Shown: positions 1 through 6,228, numbered from the stretch's first letter. The stretch: DNA of 7,725 bases from Cocleimonas sp. (GCA_023146675.1 JAGLBQ010000042.1:1-7725), one strand, 5' to 3'. The notes: generated by a model from the sequence alone, not told the origin. Translations and numbers: made by a program.

Positions 1-29
1 ATGCTTTAATTATCAATATATTGCGCTTC

Positions 30-890
30 TTATGCGACAACAGACTCTTGAATTTTCTTAATTGCATTACTCTCTAGCTGGCGAATACGCTCAGCAGAAA
101 TTCCATACTTACCCGCAAGGTCTTGCAAGGTAGCTTTCTTATCAGTCAACCAGCGACTCGCTAAAATATCTTTACTACGCTCATCCAGCTTAGCGAGTGC
201 CTTAGTAAATAACGCTTTTTTGTGATCCTCCCAATCTTGCTCTTCCAATGTTTCTGATGGATCAGGTTGATCATTTTTTAGATATAGACTCGGTGAGTAA
301 GCATTATCATCATCTTCTTGACCGGGCGCTAGATCAAAACCCATGTCAATACCGCTCATGCGCTTTTCCATTTCCATCACATCTTTGCTTGTCACACCTA
401 ACGTATCGGCTACATCATTAACTTCTGCCTGATTTAACCAACCTAAGCGCTTTTTACTACTACGCAGATTAAAAAATAATTTACGCTGTGCTTTAGTCGT
501 CGCAACTTTTACAATTTTCCAATTACGCAAAATATATTCATGCATTTCTGCACGAATCCAATGAACAGCAAAAGATACCAAGCGCACATTCATTGTTGGA
601 TCAAAGCGCTTAACTGCCTTCATCAAACCTACATTACCTTCCTGCACTAAATCTGCCAATGGCAAGCCATAGCCGTTATATCCACGCGCAACTTTAATGA
701 CAAAACGTAGATTGTGTAGGATCAGCATCCGTGCTGCATCAAGATCTTCATTGTCGCGCAAACGAAATGCCAGCTCTTTCTCTTCTGCTACCGTTAAAAC
801 AGGTAGTTCATGAACGGACTGAATGTAATTATCAATACTTCCTGCAGTGACAGGGATCAATTGATTGTGTATCGTATGTGTACTGCTCAT
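30..890 (-). CDS. rpoH: RNA polymerase heat-shock sigma factor sigma-32 (RpoH)
   Basis: Alternative sigma factor that directs RNA polymerase to heat-shock promoters (chaperones, proteases). Numbered from the start at 890, the protein has 286 residues, close to the roughly 284 of E. coli RpoH. Seen in the sequence: region 1.2/2.1 at about 20-75; region 2.2-2.4 at about 78-125, including DLVQEGNVGLMKAVKRFDP and the promoter-recognition helix around SFAVHWIRAEMHEYI; the RpoH box QRKLFFNLR at 135-143, which separates this family from RpoD and RpoS; and a region 4.2 helix-turn-helix at about 254-280 (LQDLAGKYGISAERIRQLE). An in-frame ATG at 920 would add ten residues, but it has no Shine-Dalgarno sequence and abuts the CIRCE operator. 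The ATG at 890 has AAGGAAGA 8 nt upstream and is preferred. A perfect CIRCE lies 31 bp upstream of the start. hemL is upstream on the same strand, with 102 bp between its stop and this start and no terminator visible. The gene is complete and the family call is very secure. Confidence 0.97.
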   Translation of the reverse strand: MSSTHTIHNQLIPVTAGSIDNYIQSVHELPVLTVAEEKELAFRLRDNEDLDAARMLILHNLRFVIKVARGYNGYGLPLADLVQEGNVGLMKAVKRFDPTMNVRLVSFAVHWIRAEMHEYILRNWKIVKVATTKAQRKLFFNLRSSKKRLGWLNQAEVNDVADTLGVTSKDVMEMEKRMSGIDMGFDLAPGQEDDDNAYSPSLYLKNDQPDPSETLEEQDWEDHKKALFTKALAKLDERSKDILASRWLTDKKATLQDLAGKYGISAERIRQLESNAIKKIQESVVA

Positions 891-898
891 ATAATTGT

Positions 899-906
899 TC
901 TTCCTT
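899..906 (-). promoter_or_regulatory. Ribosome-binding site that fixes the rpoH start at 890
   Basis: On the minus strand this reads AAGGAAGA, a good match to the anti-Shine-Dalgarno complement, 8 nt before the ATG at 890. The alternative ATG at 920 is preceded directly by the right arm of the CIRCE palindrome and has no purine-rich element, so this site decides for the 286-residue protein. Confidence 0.8.
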
Positions 907-921
907 ATGTCTAATGACATT

Positions 922-948
922 TTAGCACTCTAAGGGTAAGAGTGCTAA
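922..948 (-). promoter_or_regulatory. CIRCE operator (HrcA binding site) upstream of rpoH
   Basis: Perfect inverted repeat TTAGCACTC - 9 bp spacer - GAGTGCTAA, identical in both arms and in spacing to the CIRCE consensus bound by the heat-shock repressor HrcA. The arms are 922-930 and 940-948. The site sits between the hemL stop and the rpoH start, just downstream of a weak -10-like element at 954-959. It would therefore overlap or immediately follow the transcription start, the usual place for CIRCE to block initiation. Inference: HrcA represses rpoH, with release when HrcA unfolds or loses GroEL support on heating. hrcA itself is not in the window. Confidence 0.95.
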
Positions 949-953
949 TCGAA

Positions 954-984
954 GATATAGTTCCTCTCTATTGACTATTTGCAA
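954..984 (-). promoter_or_regulatory. Possible weak promoter for rpoH
   Basis: On the minus strand a TTGCAA (979-984) precedes a TATATC (954-959) with a 19-bp spacer. Each hexamer matches the sigma-70 consensus at about four of six positions, and the spacer is longer than ideal. A start about 7 bp after the -10 would fall at the edge of the CIRCE, which supports the placement. No sigma-32-type CCCAT -10 element is seen. This is a suggestion only; rpoH may also be read through from hemL. Confidence 0.3.
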
Positions 985-992
985 GTGGTTGT

Positions 993-2276
993 TTAGTTCA
1001 GCGATGAAAATATTTTATTGGCCGCTTCGACTGTTTGTTGTAGATCTGCATCCGTATGTGCACTTGAAACAAACCCCGTCTCATAAGCAGATGGTGCCAA
1101 GTTCACACCCGCATCCAGCATGGCATGAAAGAAGATATTGAAGCGCTCAATATTACACTGGGTTACTTCTGAAAAGCTTTTTATTTCCTGACTATCAGAG
1201 AAAAATAGACCAAACATAGCACCCGCTTGATTACTCGTTAGCCCAATATTATTTTTGTGGGCAACTGCTTTCATATCCGTTACAAATTTTGTGGTTTTGG
1301 CGATTAAGTCTTCATAAAAACCATCTCGAGAGATAATTTCTAACGTCTTTAAACCCGCTGCCATTGCAATAGGATTGCCTGATAAAGTACCTGCCTGATA
1401 AACAGGTCCGAGTGGTGATAGCACTTGCATTATATCTTTGCGCCCACCAAAAGCGCCCACAGGCATCCCGCCACCAATGATTTTTCCTAATGTCGTCAAG
1501 TCAGGCTTCACTTTATAAACCGATTGCGCGCCGCCTAATGCAACACGAAAACCTGTCATAACCTCATCAAAAATCAACAAGGCACCGTATTTATCGCAGA
1601 CTTCACGTAGTTTTTCTAAAAAACCTTCAACAGGCGGAATACAATTCATATTGCCAGCAACAGGCTCTACAATAATACAAGCAATGCTATCACCCATTTT
1701 TTCAAACAGTGCTTCAACCTGCTCAGAATCATTATAGTCTAGTGTCAGCGTATGTTTCGCTAAATCTGCGGGGACTCCTGGGGAGTTTGGCTCACCAAAG
1801 GTCAATGCACCAGACCCTGCTTTTACTAATAACGAATCGCCATGACCATGATAACCCCCTTCAAATTTGACGATATTATCACGCCCTGTAAAGCCTCGTG
1901 CCAAGCGAATGGCTGACATGGTCGCCTCTGTACCCGAACTAACCATGCGCACCATTTCAATGGATGGCATGAGTTCTTGAATACGCTCCGCCATCGTAAT
2001 TTCAATTTCAGTGGGTGCGCCGTAGCTTAATCCTTTGGTTGCCGCTTGCTGTACTACCTCGATAACTTCTGGATTTGCATGACCGACGATCATTGGGCCG
2101 AATGAACCAACATAATCAATATAACGTTTACCATCAACATCAAAAAGATAAGCACCTTGCGATCTTTCTATAAATAAGGGGGTTCCACCGACACTTTTAA
2201 ACGCTCTTACAGGAGAATTTACACCACCTGGAATGGTTTCTTGTGCCTTTAAAAATAACTTTTGAGATTTACTCAC
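993..2276 (-). CDS. hemL: Glutamate-1-semialdehyde 2,1-aminomutase
   Basis: PLP-dependent cytoplasmic enzyme that converts glutamate-1-semialdehyde to 5-aminolevulinate, the last step of the C5 route to haem and other tetrapyrroles. The protein has 427 residues, the usual length. The N-terminus contains the family signature ETIPGGVNSPVRAF (13-26). Class-III aminotransferase features follow: SSGTEATMSAIRLARG (113-128) for phosphate binding, GGYHGHGD at 140-147, IFDEVMTGFR at 235-244 with the cofactor-binding Asp, and the Schiff-base lysine K265 in TLGKIIGGGMPVGAFGG. The start codon is GTG, supported by AAGGA 9 nt upstream and by the conserved MSKSQKLFLKAQE start. That GTG overlaps the TGA stop of the upstream GTPase gene (GTGA, 2273-2276), so translation is probably coupled to it. 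The gene appears complete and intact. Confidence 0.97.
   Translation of the reverse strand: MSKSQKLFLKAQETIPGGVNSPVRAFKSVGGTPLFIERSQGAYLFDVDGKRYIDYVGSFGPMIVGHANPEVIEVVQQAATKGLSYGAPTEIEITMAERIQELMPSIEMVRMVSSGTEATMSAIRLARGFTGRDNIVKFEGGYHGHGDSLLVKAGSGALTFGEPNSPGVPADLAKHTLTLDYNDSEQVEALFEKMGDSIACIIVEPVAGNMNCIPPVEGFLEKLREVCDKYGALLIFDEVMTGFRVALGGAQSVYKVKPDLTTLGKIIGGGMPVGAFGGRKDIMQVLSPLGPVYQAGTLSGNPIAMAAGLKTLEIISRDGFYEDLIAKTTKFVTDMKAVAHKNNIGLTSNQAGAMFGLFFSDSQEIKSFSEVTQCNIERFNIFFHAMLDAGVNLAPSAYETGFVSSAHTDADLQQTVEAANKIFSSLN
2273..2276 (-). other. Stop/start overlap (GTGA) coupling the GTPase gene to hemL
   Basis: The hemL GTG start (2276-2274) shares two bases with the TGA stop (2275-2273) of the upstream GTPase gene. 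The hemL Shine-Dalgarno AAGGA (2286-2290) lies inside the last GTPase codons. This arrangement typically gives termination-reinitiation coupling, so hemL output probably depends on translation of the GTPase gene. Confidence 0.85.
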
Positions 2277-3838
2277 AACTTTACGTCCTTGGTTTCTATG
2301 GTCTCTTTGGTGTGCTTTGTGCTTTTATCTTGTGCTTTAGGCTTATATTTACTCTGTCCTTTTGGCTTATATTGCTTTTTAGTTTGAGCTTCACCTTTAT
2401 CTTGTTCTCCATTTTTCTCTGTACTTTTTTCTTGATCATCCTCTTCACCCGCAGGGCTAGTAAATTTATCATTTAAGTCTTGAACAAAAACTTCTATATC
2501 ATGACGAACGGCATTCAATTTATTCATTGTTCCTCGCCCCCAACCTGCCGGCTTATCAAAGAAAATACTGCGGTATATTTTGGTACTTTTCAAAAAAGCC
2601 TGTTGAATATTACCCGCAGGGGATTCTTTATCTAAAGACTTTGCGATACTGTTCGCAACTTTGGCTCGAATAAAAAAGTGCAATCCTACCAACACGACTG
2701 CCAATACAATAGCAGTAATAAGTAGTGAATTAGGCGAAGGTATGGCGGAGAAATTCCATAGATCTAATTCATGAGAACCAATTGAAGTAGCACCCAATAC
2801 TAAAGTAGCAACCACTGCATCAATCCAAAGCACACGCTTACGCCATGACTGCTTAGCCTGTGTAATTTGTGGTATCGCTTGTTGCTCTAACTGGTTTACA
2901 AGTGATTCCAACGCACCTGTAATGCGATAAACACGATCAGTTTCTACGGCTTCCATACGCTTCATGATTTTTTCATAATCAGAAGCACGCTTTGAAACAT
3001 AACGATCCCACACATTTTTATCGTCTACAGGAACAGCCAGCTCTTCGTTATACATGACATAAAAACGCCCAGAAACAAGACCCGTCTGAATCAGTGATTT
3101 CTGCCATGCCGATACGATCTGCTCAAGATTATCATCCCTTGCCGATGTATCAATCTGATTAAGTATAAAGAGGAATTTACCACTATCATTGCGTCGTTGT
3201 GCGCCACGAACAAGATGCTCTAAAGTATCCTGCATTGCACCTGGCTCGGGATGCCGCGCATCAAATAGAACCAGTACCAAATCAGACAGATCAATAATAT
3301 GATCAGTAATTTTTAATATTGATTTACGTTGCTCATCAGCATCAAACCCTGGCGAGTCAATAATAATTTTGCCACGTACTTTCTCACTTGGGGTCGCTTT
3401 CATTTGTAGATAGTTATCTATCTTAGCTCCCTCACCTTCACTAACTTCTTCTATTTCACTACTGATTTTGTAAAAAGGAAAACGAGGATCGCCATCTAAT
3501 GCCAACCCGGGAAGGGTGCGAACATTCTTATCTGCACTATAGGAAACAACAGTGAAGCGATCATCAACCGCTTGATTACCCGTCTCTTGGAGATCAAGCC
3601 CAAGATAGGTGTTAATAAAACTAGACTTACCCGCTGAAAATGTTCCTAAAACCGAAACTAGTGGCCACCATGAAATCTGTGTCGCATAGGATTCACTTTC
3701 TTTCAGCAAGCCTATTTTTTGCGCTATTTTATCCAGATTACGATAACGATCAACAACTGACACAAGAACAGGGTTTTCACGTCTTAAATGATCTTGCAAA
3801 CGATCTAGACGGTGAGTCATTTTTTTATCGGGTCTCAT
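2273..3838 (-). CDS. Dynamin-like membrane GTPase with charged C-terminal tail
   Basis: Predicted 521-residue GTPase of the dynamin N-terminal superfamily, probably anchored in the inner membrane. Seen: G1/P-loop GTFSAGKSS at 65-73; a likely G2 threonine in RFTVV near 96; G3 DSPGFD at 161-166; G4 NQID at 227-230 with Asp as guanine specificity residue. Two hydrophobic segments follow at about 337-354 and 371-391, separated by a short loop, which look like a membrane hairpin. From about 460 the tail is hydrophilic and low in complexity, first acidic (GEEDDQEKSTEKN), then Lys/Gln-rich with QYKPKGQSKYKPKAQDKS repeats. The ATG has AAAGGA 9 nt upstream; M7 is a less likely start. Family members remodel or tether membranes, but the helical parts here are short compared with classical dynamins, so self-assembly is unproven. 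The gene follows a 260-bp regulatory gap and overlaps hemL by 4 bp. No functional link to haem synthesis is established. Confidence 0.85.
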   Translation of the reverse strand: MRPDKKMTHRLDRLQDHLRRENPVLVSVVDRYRNLDKIAQKIGLLKESESYATQISWWPLVSVLGTFSAGKSSFINTYLGLDLQETGNQAVDDRFTVVSYSADKNVRTLPGLALDGDPRFPFYKISSEIEEVSEGEGAKIDNYLQMKATPSEKVRGKIIIDSPGFDADEQRKSILKITDHIIDLSDLVLVLFDARHPEPGAMQDTLEHLVRGAQRRNDSGKFLFILNQIDTSARDDNLEQIVSAWQKSLIQTGLVSGRFYVMYNEELAVPVDDKNVWDRYVSKRASDYEKIMKRMEAVETDRVYRITGALESLVNQLEQQAIPQITQAKQSWRKRVLWIDAVVATLVLGATSIGSHELDLWNFSAIPSPNSLLITAIVLAVVLVGLHFFIRAKVANSIAKSLDKESPAGNIQQAFLKSTKIYRSIFFDKPAGWGRGTMNKLNAVRHDIEVFVQDLNDKFTSPAGEEDDQEKSTEKNGEQDKGEAQTKKQYKPKGQSKYKPKAQDKSTKHTKETIETKDVKL

Positions 3839-3951
3839 TTGAAAATATCCTTTGTAAGATAAATATTACTTTGAATAAGCAGGGACAGGTACGCACAGTT
3901 GCAGTACAGCAGTTTAATAGCAAGCCTGCTATTTATTAAAATTATTGGCAT
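3835..3951 (-). CDS. Possible 38-aa leader peptide overlapping the GTPase start
   Basis: A 38-codon frame starts at ATG 3951 (MPIILINSRLAIKLL...) and ends in TGA at 3837-3835, inside the GTPase ATG (ATGA overlap). The peptide is hydrophobic in its middle with a Lys-containing end (TKDIFK). Only AAGG lies directly next to the ATG, which is too close for a normal ribosome-binding site, and the codons show no clear coding bias. The overlap geometry is the main reason for listing it; it may be chance. Confidence 0.2.
   Translation of the reverse strand: MPIILINSRLAIKLLYCNCAYLSLLIQSNIYLTKDIFK
3916..3933. repeat. Short inverted repeat in the GTPase gene leader
   Basis: The 7-bp arms AATAGCA and TGCTATT enclose a 4-base loop (AGCC on the plus strand). 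It would form a small hairpin in the 5' leader of the GTPase-hemL transcript, about 80 bp before the ATG. It is not followed by a run of T on the minus strand, so it is not a typical terminator for that direction. Confidence 0.45.
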
Positions 3952-3953
3952 CC

Positions 3954-3981
3954 TTGAACTAAACAGAAAGTAGTTTATACT
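3954..3981 (+). promoter_or_regulatory. Possible plus-strand sigma-70 promoter in the intergenic gap
   Basis: TTGAAC (3954-3959) and TATACT (3976-3981) are separated by 16 bp, each close to the sigma-70 consensus. It faces away from the GTPase gene and towards the 3' end of the 249-aa gene. Its transcript would begin at about 3988, just ahead of or within the palindrome at 3990-4011. No credible plus-strand gene follows, so if real it would make a non-coding or antisense RNA. AT-rich spacers produce such matches by chance. Confidence 0.3.
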
Positions 3982-3989
3982 TTTATAGG

Positions 3990-4011
3990 CCTATTAAGTT
4001 TACTTAATAGG
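3990..4011. promoter_or_regulatory. Perfect 22-bp palindrome, possible operator
   Basis: The 10-bp arms CCTATTAAGT and ACTTAATAGG are exact complements around a 2-bp centre. A second palindrome, ATAGGCCTAT (3985-3994), overlaps its left end. No T-run follows on either strand, so a Rho-independent terminator is unlikely. The location between the ParA cluster and the GTPase-hemL block, directly downstream of a possible plus-strand promoter, fits a binding site for a dimeric regulator. The regulator is unknown. Confidence 0.5.
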
Positions 4012-4038
4012 GGATAGCGTATTTCTACTACCCCTATT
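4006..4038. repeat. GC-rich inverted repeat competing with the palindrome
   Basis: AATAGGGG (4006-4013) and CCCCTATT (4031-4038) are exact 8-bp complements 17 bp apart. The left arm is shared with the right arm of the palindrome at 3990-4011, so the two hairpins exclude each other in RNA. On the minus strand this hairpin lies about 60 bp after the stop of the 249-aa gene and could act as a 3' stabiliser or weak terminator, but no T-run follows it. Confidence 0.45.
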
Positions 4039-4098
4039 CCGCTTAGGCTGCATACGAGCTACAAAACTCTCAACTAAAAAATGAATGATGCCAGATTA

Positions 4099-4848
4099 TT
4101 ATATATTTTTAGTAAGATAAGGCAAAGCATTGAGCACAACAGGAAGATCCTGCTGAACCTTGTAGTTAACTTTTTGCCCAGCAATACGGGGCAATCCTCC
4201 TAGAGAACTCTGACCATTACCCTTGATAGAAGGCATTGCTGGCATTTTAGGTAATGGAAACATTTGCTGCATTGGCAGATTTTGGCGCTTAGGTTTTGGA
4301 TAATAAGTCGGCGGAATAGGCGCAACAGAGCCTGGAAAAGGTCCTGTTGTATTGTTTTTCCACGGTAGAAACTTATTCATCATACTAAGTGGAGTCGAAA
4401 TATTCTGATTGAGACTCCACATATCACGCTGCATATTATTAGTGGAAGCTGCCATATCATAGGTTGCTGCCTTCATCCCACCAATGCTATCAACCATCGT
4501 TTTGGTATTGTTACTCATATCACCAATATCGCCTGACATTCCTCTAATAGTTGAGGTCAAGGAGCCTACATCACCATTCATATCTTTCATCGTATTGGAT
4601 ATTGATTCCATATTTCTATCAACTGAATCAGCCATTTTTTCCATCGTACCTGCCATATTGTTGACATCAGATGCTAATGATTGAATTAAGTAAAAGCCAT
4701 AACTTGCCAAAATAATAAAGGCAAATATCGCAGGATAAACAATAAGACGCATATTCTTATCGCTACCTGTTGATTTTTGTTCAAACGTTCTCAGCTCGAA
4801 TTCCAAATCCTTTACATAATCATTATTTAAGTCACTATTCTGTGGCAT
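4099..4848 (-). CDS. Membrane-anchored methionine-heptad coiled-coil protein, unknown function
   Basis: Not a family I recognise. The 249 residues divide into a short hydrophilic N-terminus (1-33), one transmembrane helix (about 34-56), a long helical segment (about 62-150), and a Pro/Met-rich tail. The helical part has a strict 7-residue hydrophobic core at positions 69, 76, 83, 90, 97, 104, 111, 118, 125, 132, 139 and 146 (M V I M L, then six M, then L), with d-like positions often M, V or I. Gly, Asn, Asp and Ser fill the surface. The tail at about 165-210 includes GPFPGSVAPIPPTYYPKPK and PMQQMFPLPKMPAMP, and the last 30 residues are again more ordered (VNYKVQQDLPVVLNALPYL). The start at 4848 has AGGTG 5 nt upstream. 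It is the last gene of the ParA cluster, 21 bp after the TPR gene. Inference: a type II membrane protein with an oligomeric periplasmic coiled coil, or the reverse topology. Confidence 0.75.
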   Translation of the reverse strand: MPQNSDLNNDYVKDLEFELRTFEQKSTGSDKNMRLIVYPAIFAFIILASYGFYLIQSLASDVNNMAGTMEKMADSVDRNMESISNTMKDMNGDVGSLTSTIRGMSGDIGDMSNNTKTMVDSIGGMKAATYDMAASTNNMQRDMWSLNQNISTPLSMMNKFLPWKNNTTGPFPGSVAPIPPTYYPKPKRQNLPMQQMFPLPKMPAMPSIKGNGQSSLGGLPRIAGQKVNYKVQQDLPVVLNALPYLTKNI

Positions 4849-4869
4849 TTAATCACCTATCCCTATTAT

Positions 4870-5562
4870 CTACTTTAAACCCTTTAACATCTTTTTTATT
4901 TCTGCCGCTTTGTCTGGATGAAATAATTCAATAAAGCCCACCATATTTGCAATACGGTCTGCATGACCATTCTTAATCATTGGAAATGCTATTTCAGCAT
5001 AAAGAGTCGCTGATTTTTCAGGAAAGCCTTGTTTCCAGTAGACATTACCCAACTCCCCTTTATGCTCAGCTACCGTCGGCTCACGTTCTATTAATTGTTG
5101 GTAAATAGCGGCAGCTTCATCCAGCCCATTATTCCAATACGCTTCTCTTGCCATTAGCAATAAATCATCAGTAGGCTTATCGTTTAAACCCTGCATTGAC
5201 ATAACTTGCTGATCAGCTGTTATATTTGTATTAGAAGCAGATGGGGACAATGAATCATTCGTTGCAACTTGCGTTGAGAGCGCAGCTTCCTCAGTTGTTT
5301 CTGTCGATGTTACTAAACTAGTCTGTGCATTATTGCTAATGACGGGTGTTGTAGTCGCATTACTTTTTAAACTAGCCTCTGCTTTTTCATCTACCCCATG
5401 TTCAGGATGTTTTGCCACTATGGTTTGAGGGTCCGTATGAGAATCTGCCACTATCTCATGTTTATTACTACTCCCCCCATTCATACTTAGCAACAACGCA
5501 ATTATGGTTAGCGCCCAGATAGCCACTATCGGGTGACCTATAAACCATCGAACTATATACAT
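4870..5562 (-). CDS. Membrane-anchored TPR protein, unknown function
   Basis: A 230-residue protein with an N-terminal transmembrane anchor (about 8-27, preceded by YIVRW). A Ser/Thr/Ala-rich linker with little predicted order spans about 30-120, and a C-terminal tetratricopeptide-like domain covers about 131-200. Two helix-turn-helix TPR-like units are visible: LLLMAREAYWNNGLDEAAAIYQQLIEREP and the following KGELGNVYWKQGFPEKSATLYAEI, with the usual Gly/Ala/Tyr spacing. The end (about 205-230) is a further helix ending in KKMLKGLK. TPR domains bind partner proteins, so this is probably a scaffold of the cluster; the partner is not known. Start codon ATG with a strong GAGGAG 7 nt upstream. It sits 39 bp after the ParA gene and 21 bp before the coiled-coil gene. 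Confidence 0.8.
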   Translation of the reverse strand: MYIVRWFIGHPIVAIWALTIIALLLSMNGGSSNKHEIVADSHTDPQTIVAKHPEHGVDEKAEASLKSNATTTPVISNNAQTSLVTSTETTEEAALSTQVATNDSLSPSASNTNITADQQVMSMQGLNDKPTDDLLLMAREAYWNNGLDEAAAIYQQLIEREPTVAEHKGELGNVYWKQGFPEKSATLYAEIAFPMIKNGHADRIANMVGFIELFHPDKAAEIKKMLKGLK

Positions 5563-5601
5563 TATTTAACTCCTCAACTAGTCCTGTTACTTCAAACTTT
5601 T

Positions 5602-6219
5602 TTAATACAGTACTTTCCCCAAAGCTTCTACTTCCTTAGATGCCTTTGACTTCCGATCCATCTCAAAGACAGCTAACCCCTCACTAAATGAGCGGCGATA
5701 GGCAGTCCTCTGATACAGTTTTTCATCTAACATTTTAATTTCGTCTAACGTAGACAAAGCTTCAAATGCCTCATCTGTCTCGCGAACGGCAACGTGCGTA
5801 TCTGCTCGGTTAATAAAACCAAGCATCTCTGGCATTTTAGAACCACGAATATCAATAACCATGCTAATAAATCGCTGCGTAGACCAAACATCAGCCTGAC
5901 TGGGTGCAATTGGAATGATAACTCTGTCTGCCTTATGAATCGCTTGGCGCATAGAGTCCATATCTGACATACCAATATCGATTAACACTTCTGTCTCTTT
6001 GTCTTCTTTAGCCAAGTCTTTTAGCTTATTTTTTGGTCTGATACTTGGTTGATGCCCATCTTCTGTTCTAATTTCCAAAGCATCCGTCAATGTTGCCTGA
6101 GGATCAAAATCATAAACAGAAACCAGTACATTGCGATTCGTTGCAATCCATAAAGACAAATTAAAAGCAACCGTACTTTTACCTGTACCGCCTTTTAAAT
6201 TTCCAATGACTGATATCAT
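5602..6219 (-). CDS. ParA/ParF-type ATPase without DNA-binding N-terminus
   Basis: A 205-residue ParA-superfamily ATPase of the short type, matching the length of ParF and lacking the HTH extension of plasmid P1-type ParA. Seen: deviant Walker A KGGTGKST at 9-16 with signature lysine K9 and P-loop K14; DFDPQATLTD at 37-46, the DxDPQ motif that positions the nucleotide; Walker B/switch region VLIDIGMSD at 78-86, where the usual D-x-P/A-P is replaced; IIPIAPSQADVWS at 101-113; and FINR at 135-138 for the adenine pocket. The C-terminus YRRSFSEGLAVFEMDRKS... resembles the ParF end. Such ATPases dimerise with ATP, bind DNA or membrane non-specifically and position cargo when a partner triggers hydrolysis. 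No parB or centromere-like repeats are adjacent. The ATG at 6219 has AGGA 7 nt upstream, overlapping the TAG of the previous gene. Inference: it positions a protein complex built by its neighbours rather than a plasmid. Confidence 0.92.
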   Translation of the reverse strand: MISVIGNLKGGTGKSTVAFNLSLWIATNRNVLVSVYDFDPQATLTDALEIRTEDGHQPSIRPKNKLKDLAKEDKETEVLIDIGMSDMDSMRQAIHKADRVIIPIAPSQADVWSTQRFISMVIDIRGSKMPEMLGFINRADTHVAVRETDEAFEALSTLDEIKMLDEKLYQRTAYRRSFSEGLAVFEMDRKSKASKEVEALGKVLY

Positions 6220-6228
6220 TTTTATTTC

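Larger units (their letters stand above)
3839..4098. other. 260-bp intergenic regulatory region between the two gene blocks
   Basis: This gap separates the 3' end of the ParA cluster from the GTPase-hemL-rpoH block and must hold the promoter of the latter if it is not read through. It contains the palindromes, the leader hairpin and the possible plus-strand promoter listed separately. On the minus strand no convincing -35/-10 pair was found; the best -10-like boxes are TATAAA sequences just downstream of the palindrome, with poor -35 partners. The part at 4039-4098 holds nothing recognisable beyond an A-run at 4075-4080 (a T-run on the minus strand) that no stem precedes. Confidence 0.6.

Noticed and set aside
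890..920. Longer rpoH start at 920 adding ten residues
   Set aside because: No Shine-Dalgarno sequence before it, it touches the CIRCE arm, and the added residues extend the protein beyond the usual RpoH length.
922..948. CIRCE palindrome as a Rho-independent terminator of hemL
   Set aside because: No T-run follows on the minus strand, and the match to the HrcA operator consensus is exact.
2243..2476. 77-codon plus-strand frame of Phe/Leu-rich sequence
   Set aside because: It mirrors the Lys-rich tail of the GTPase (AAA/AAG codons read as TTT/CTT); the apparent membrane protein is an artefact.
3640..3939. 99-codon plus-strand frame across the GTPase start
   Set aside because: It is antisense to the conserved P-loop region of the GTPase and has no recognisable product; its end falls in the spacer by chance.
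4856..4866. AATAGGGATAG on the minus strand resembling the AATAGGGGATAG in the intergenic palindrome region
   Set aside because: Short, inexact, and overlapping the 5' side of a ribosome-binding region; most likely coincidence.
5602..6219. Plasmid or integrated-element partition locus
   Set aside because: No parB-like gene, iteron-type repeats, integrase or att site is visible, and the neighbouring genes include the chromosomal housekeeping genes hemL and rpoH.
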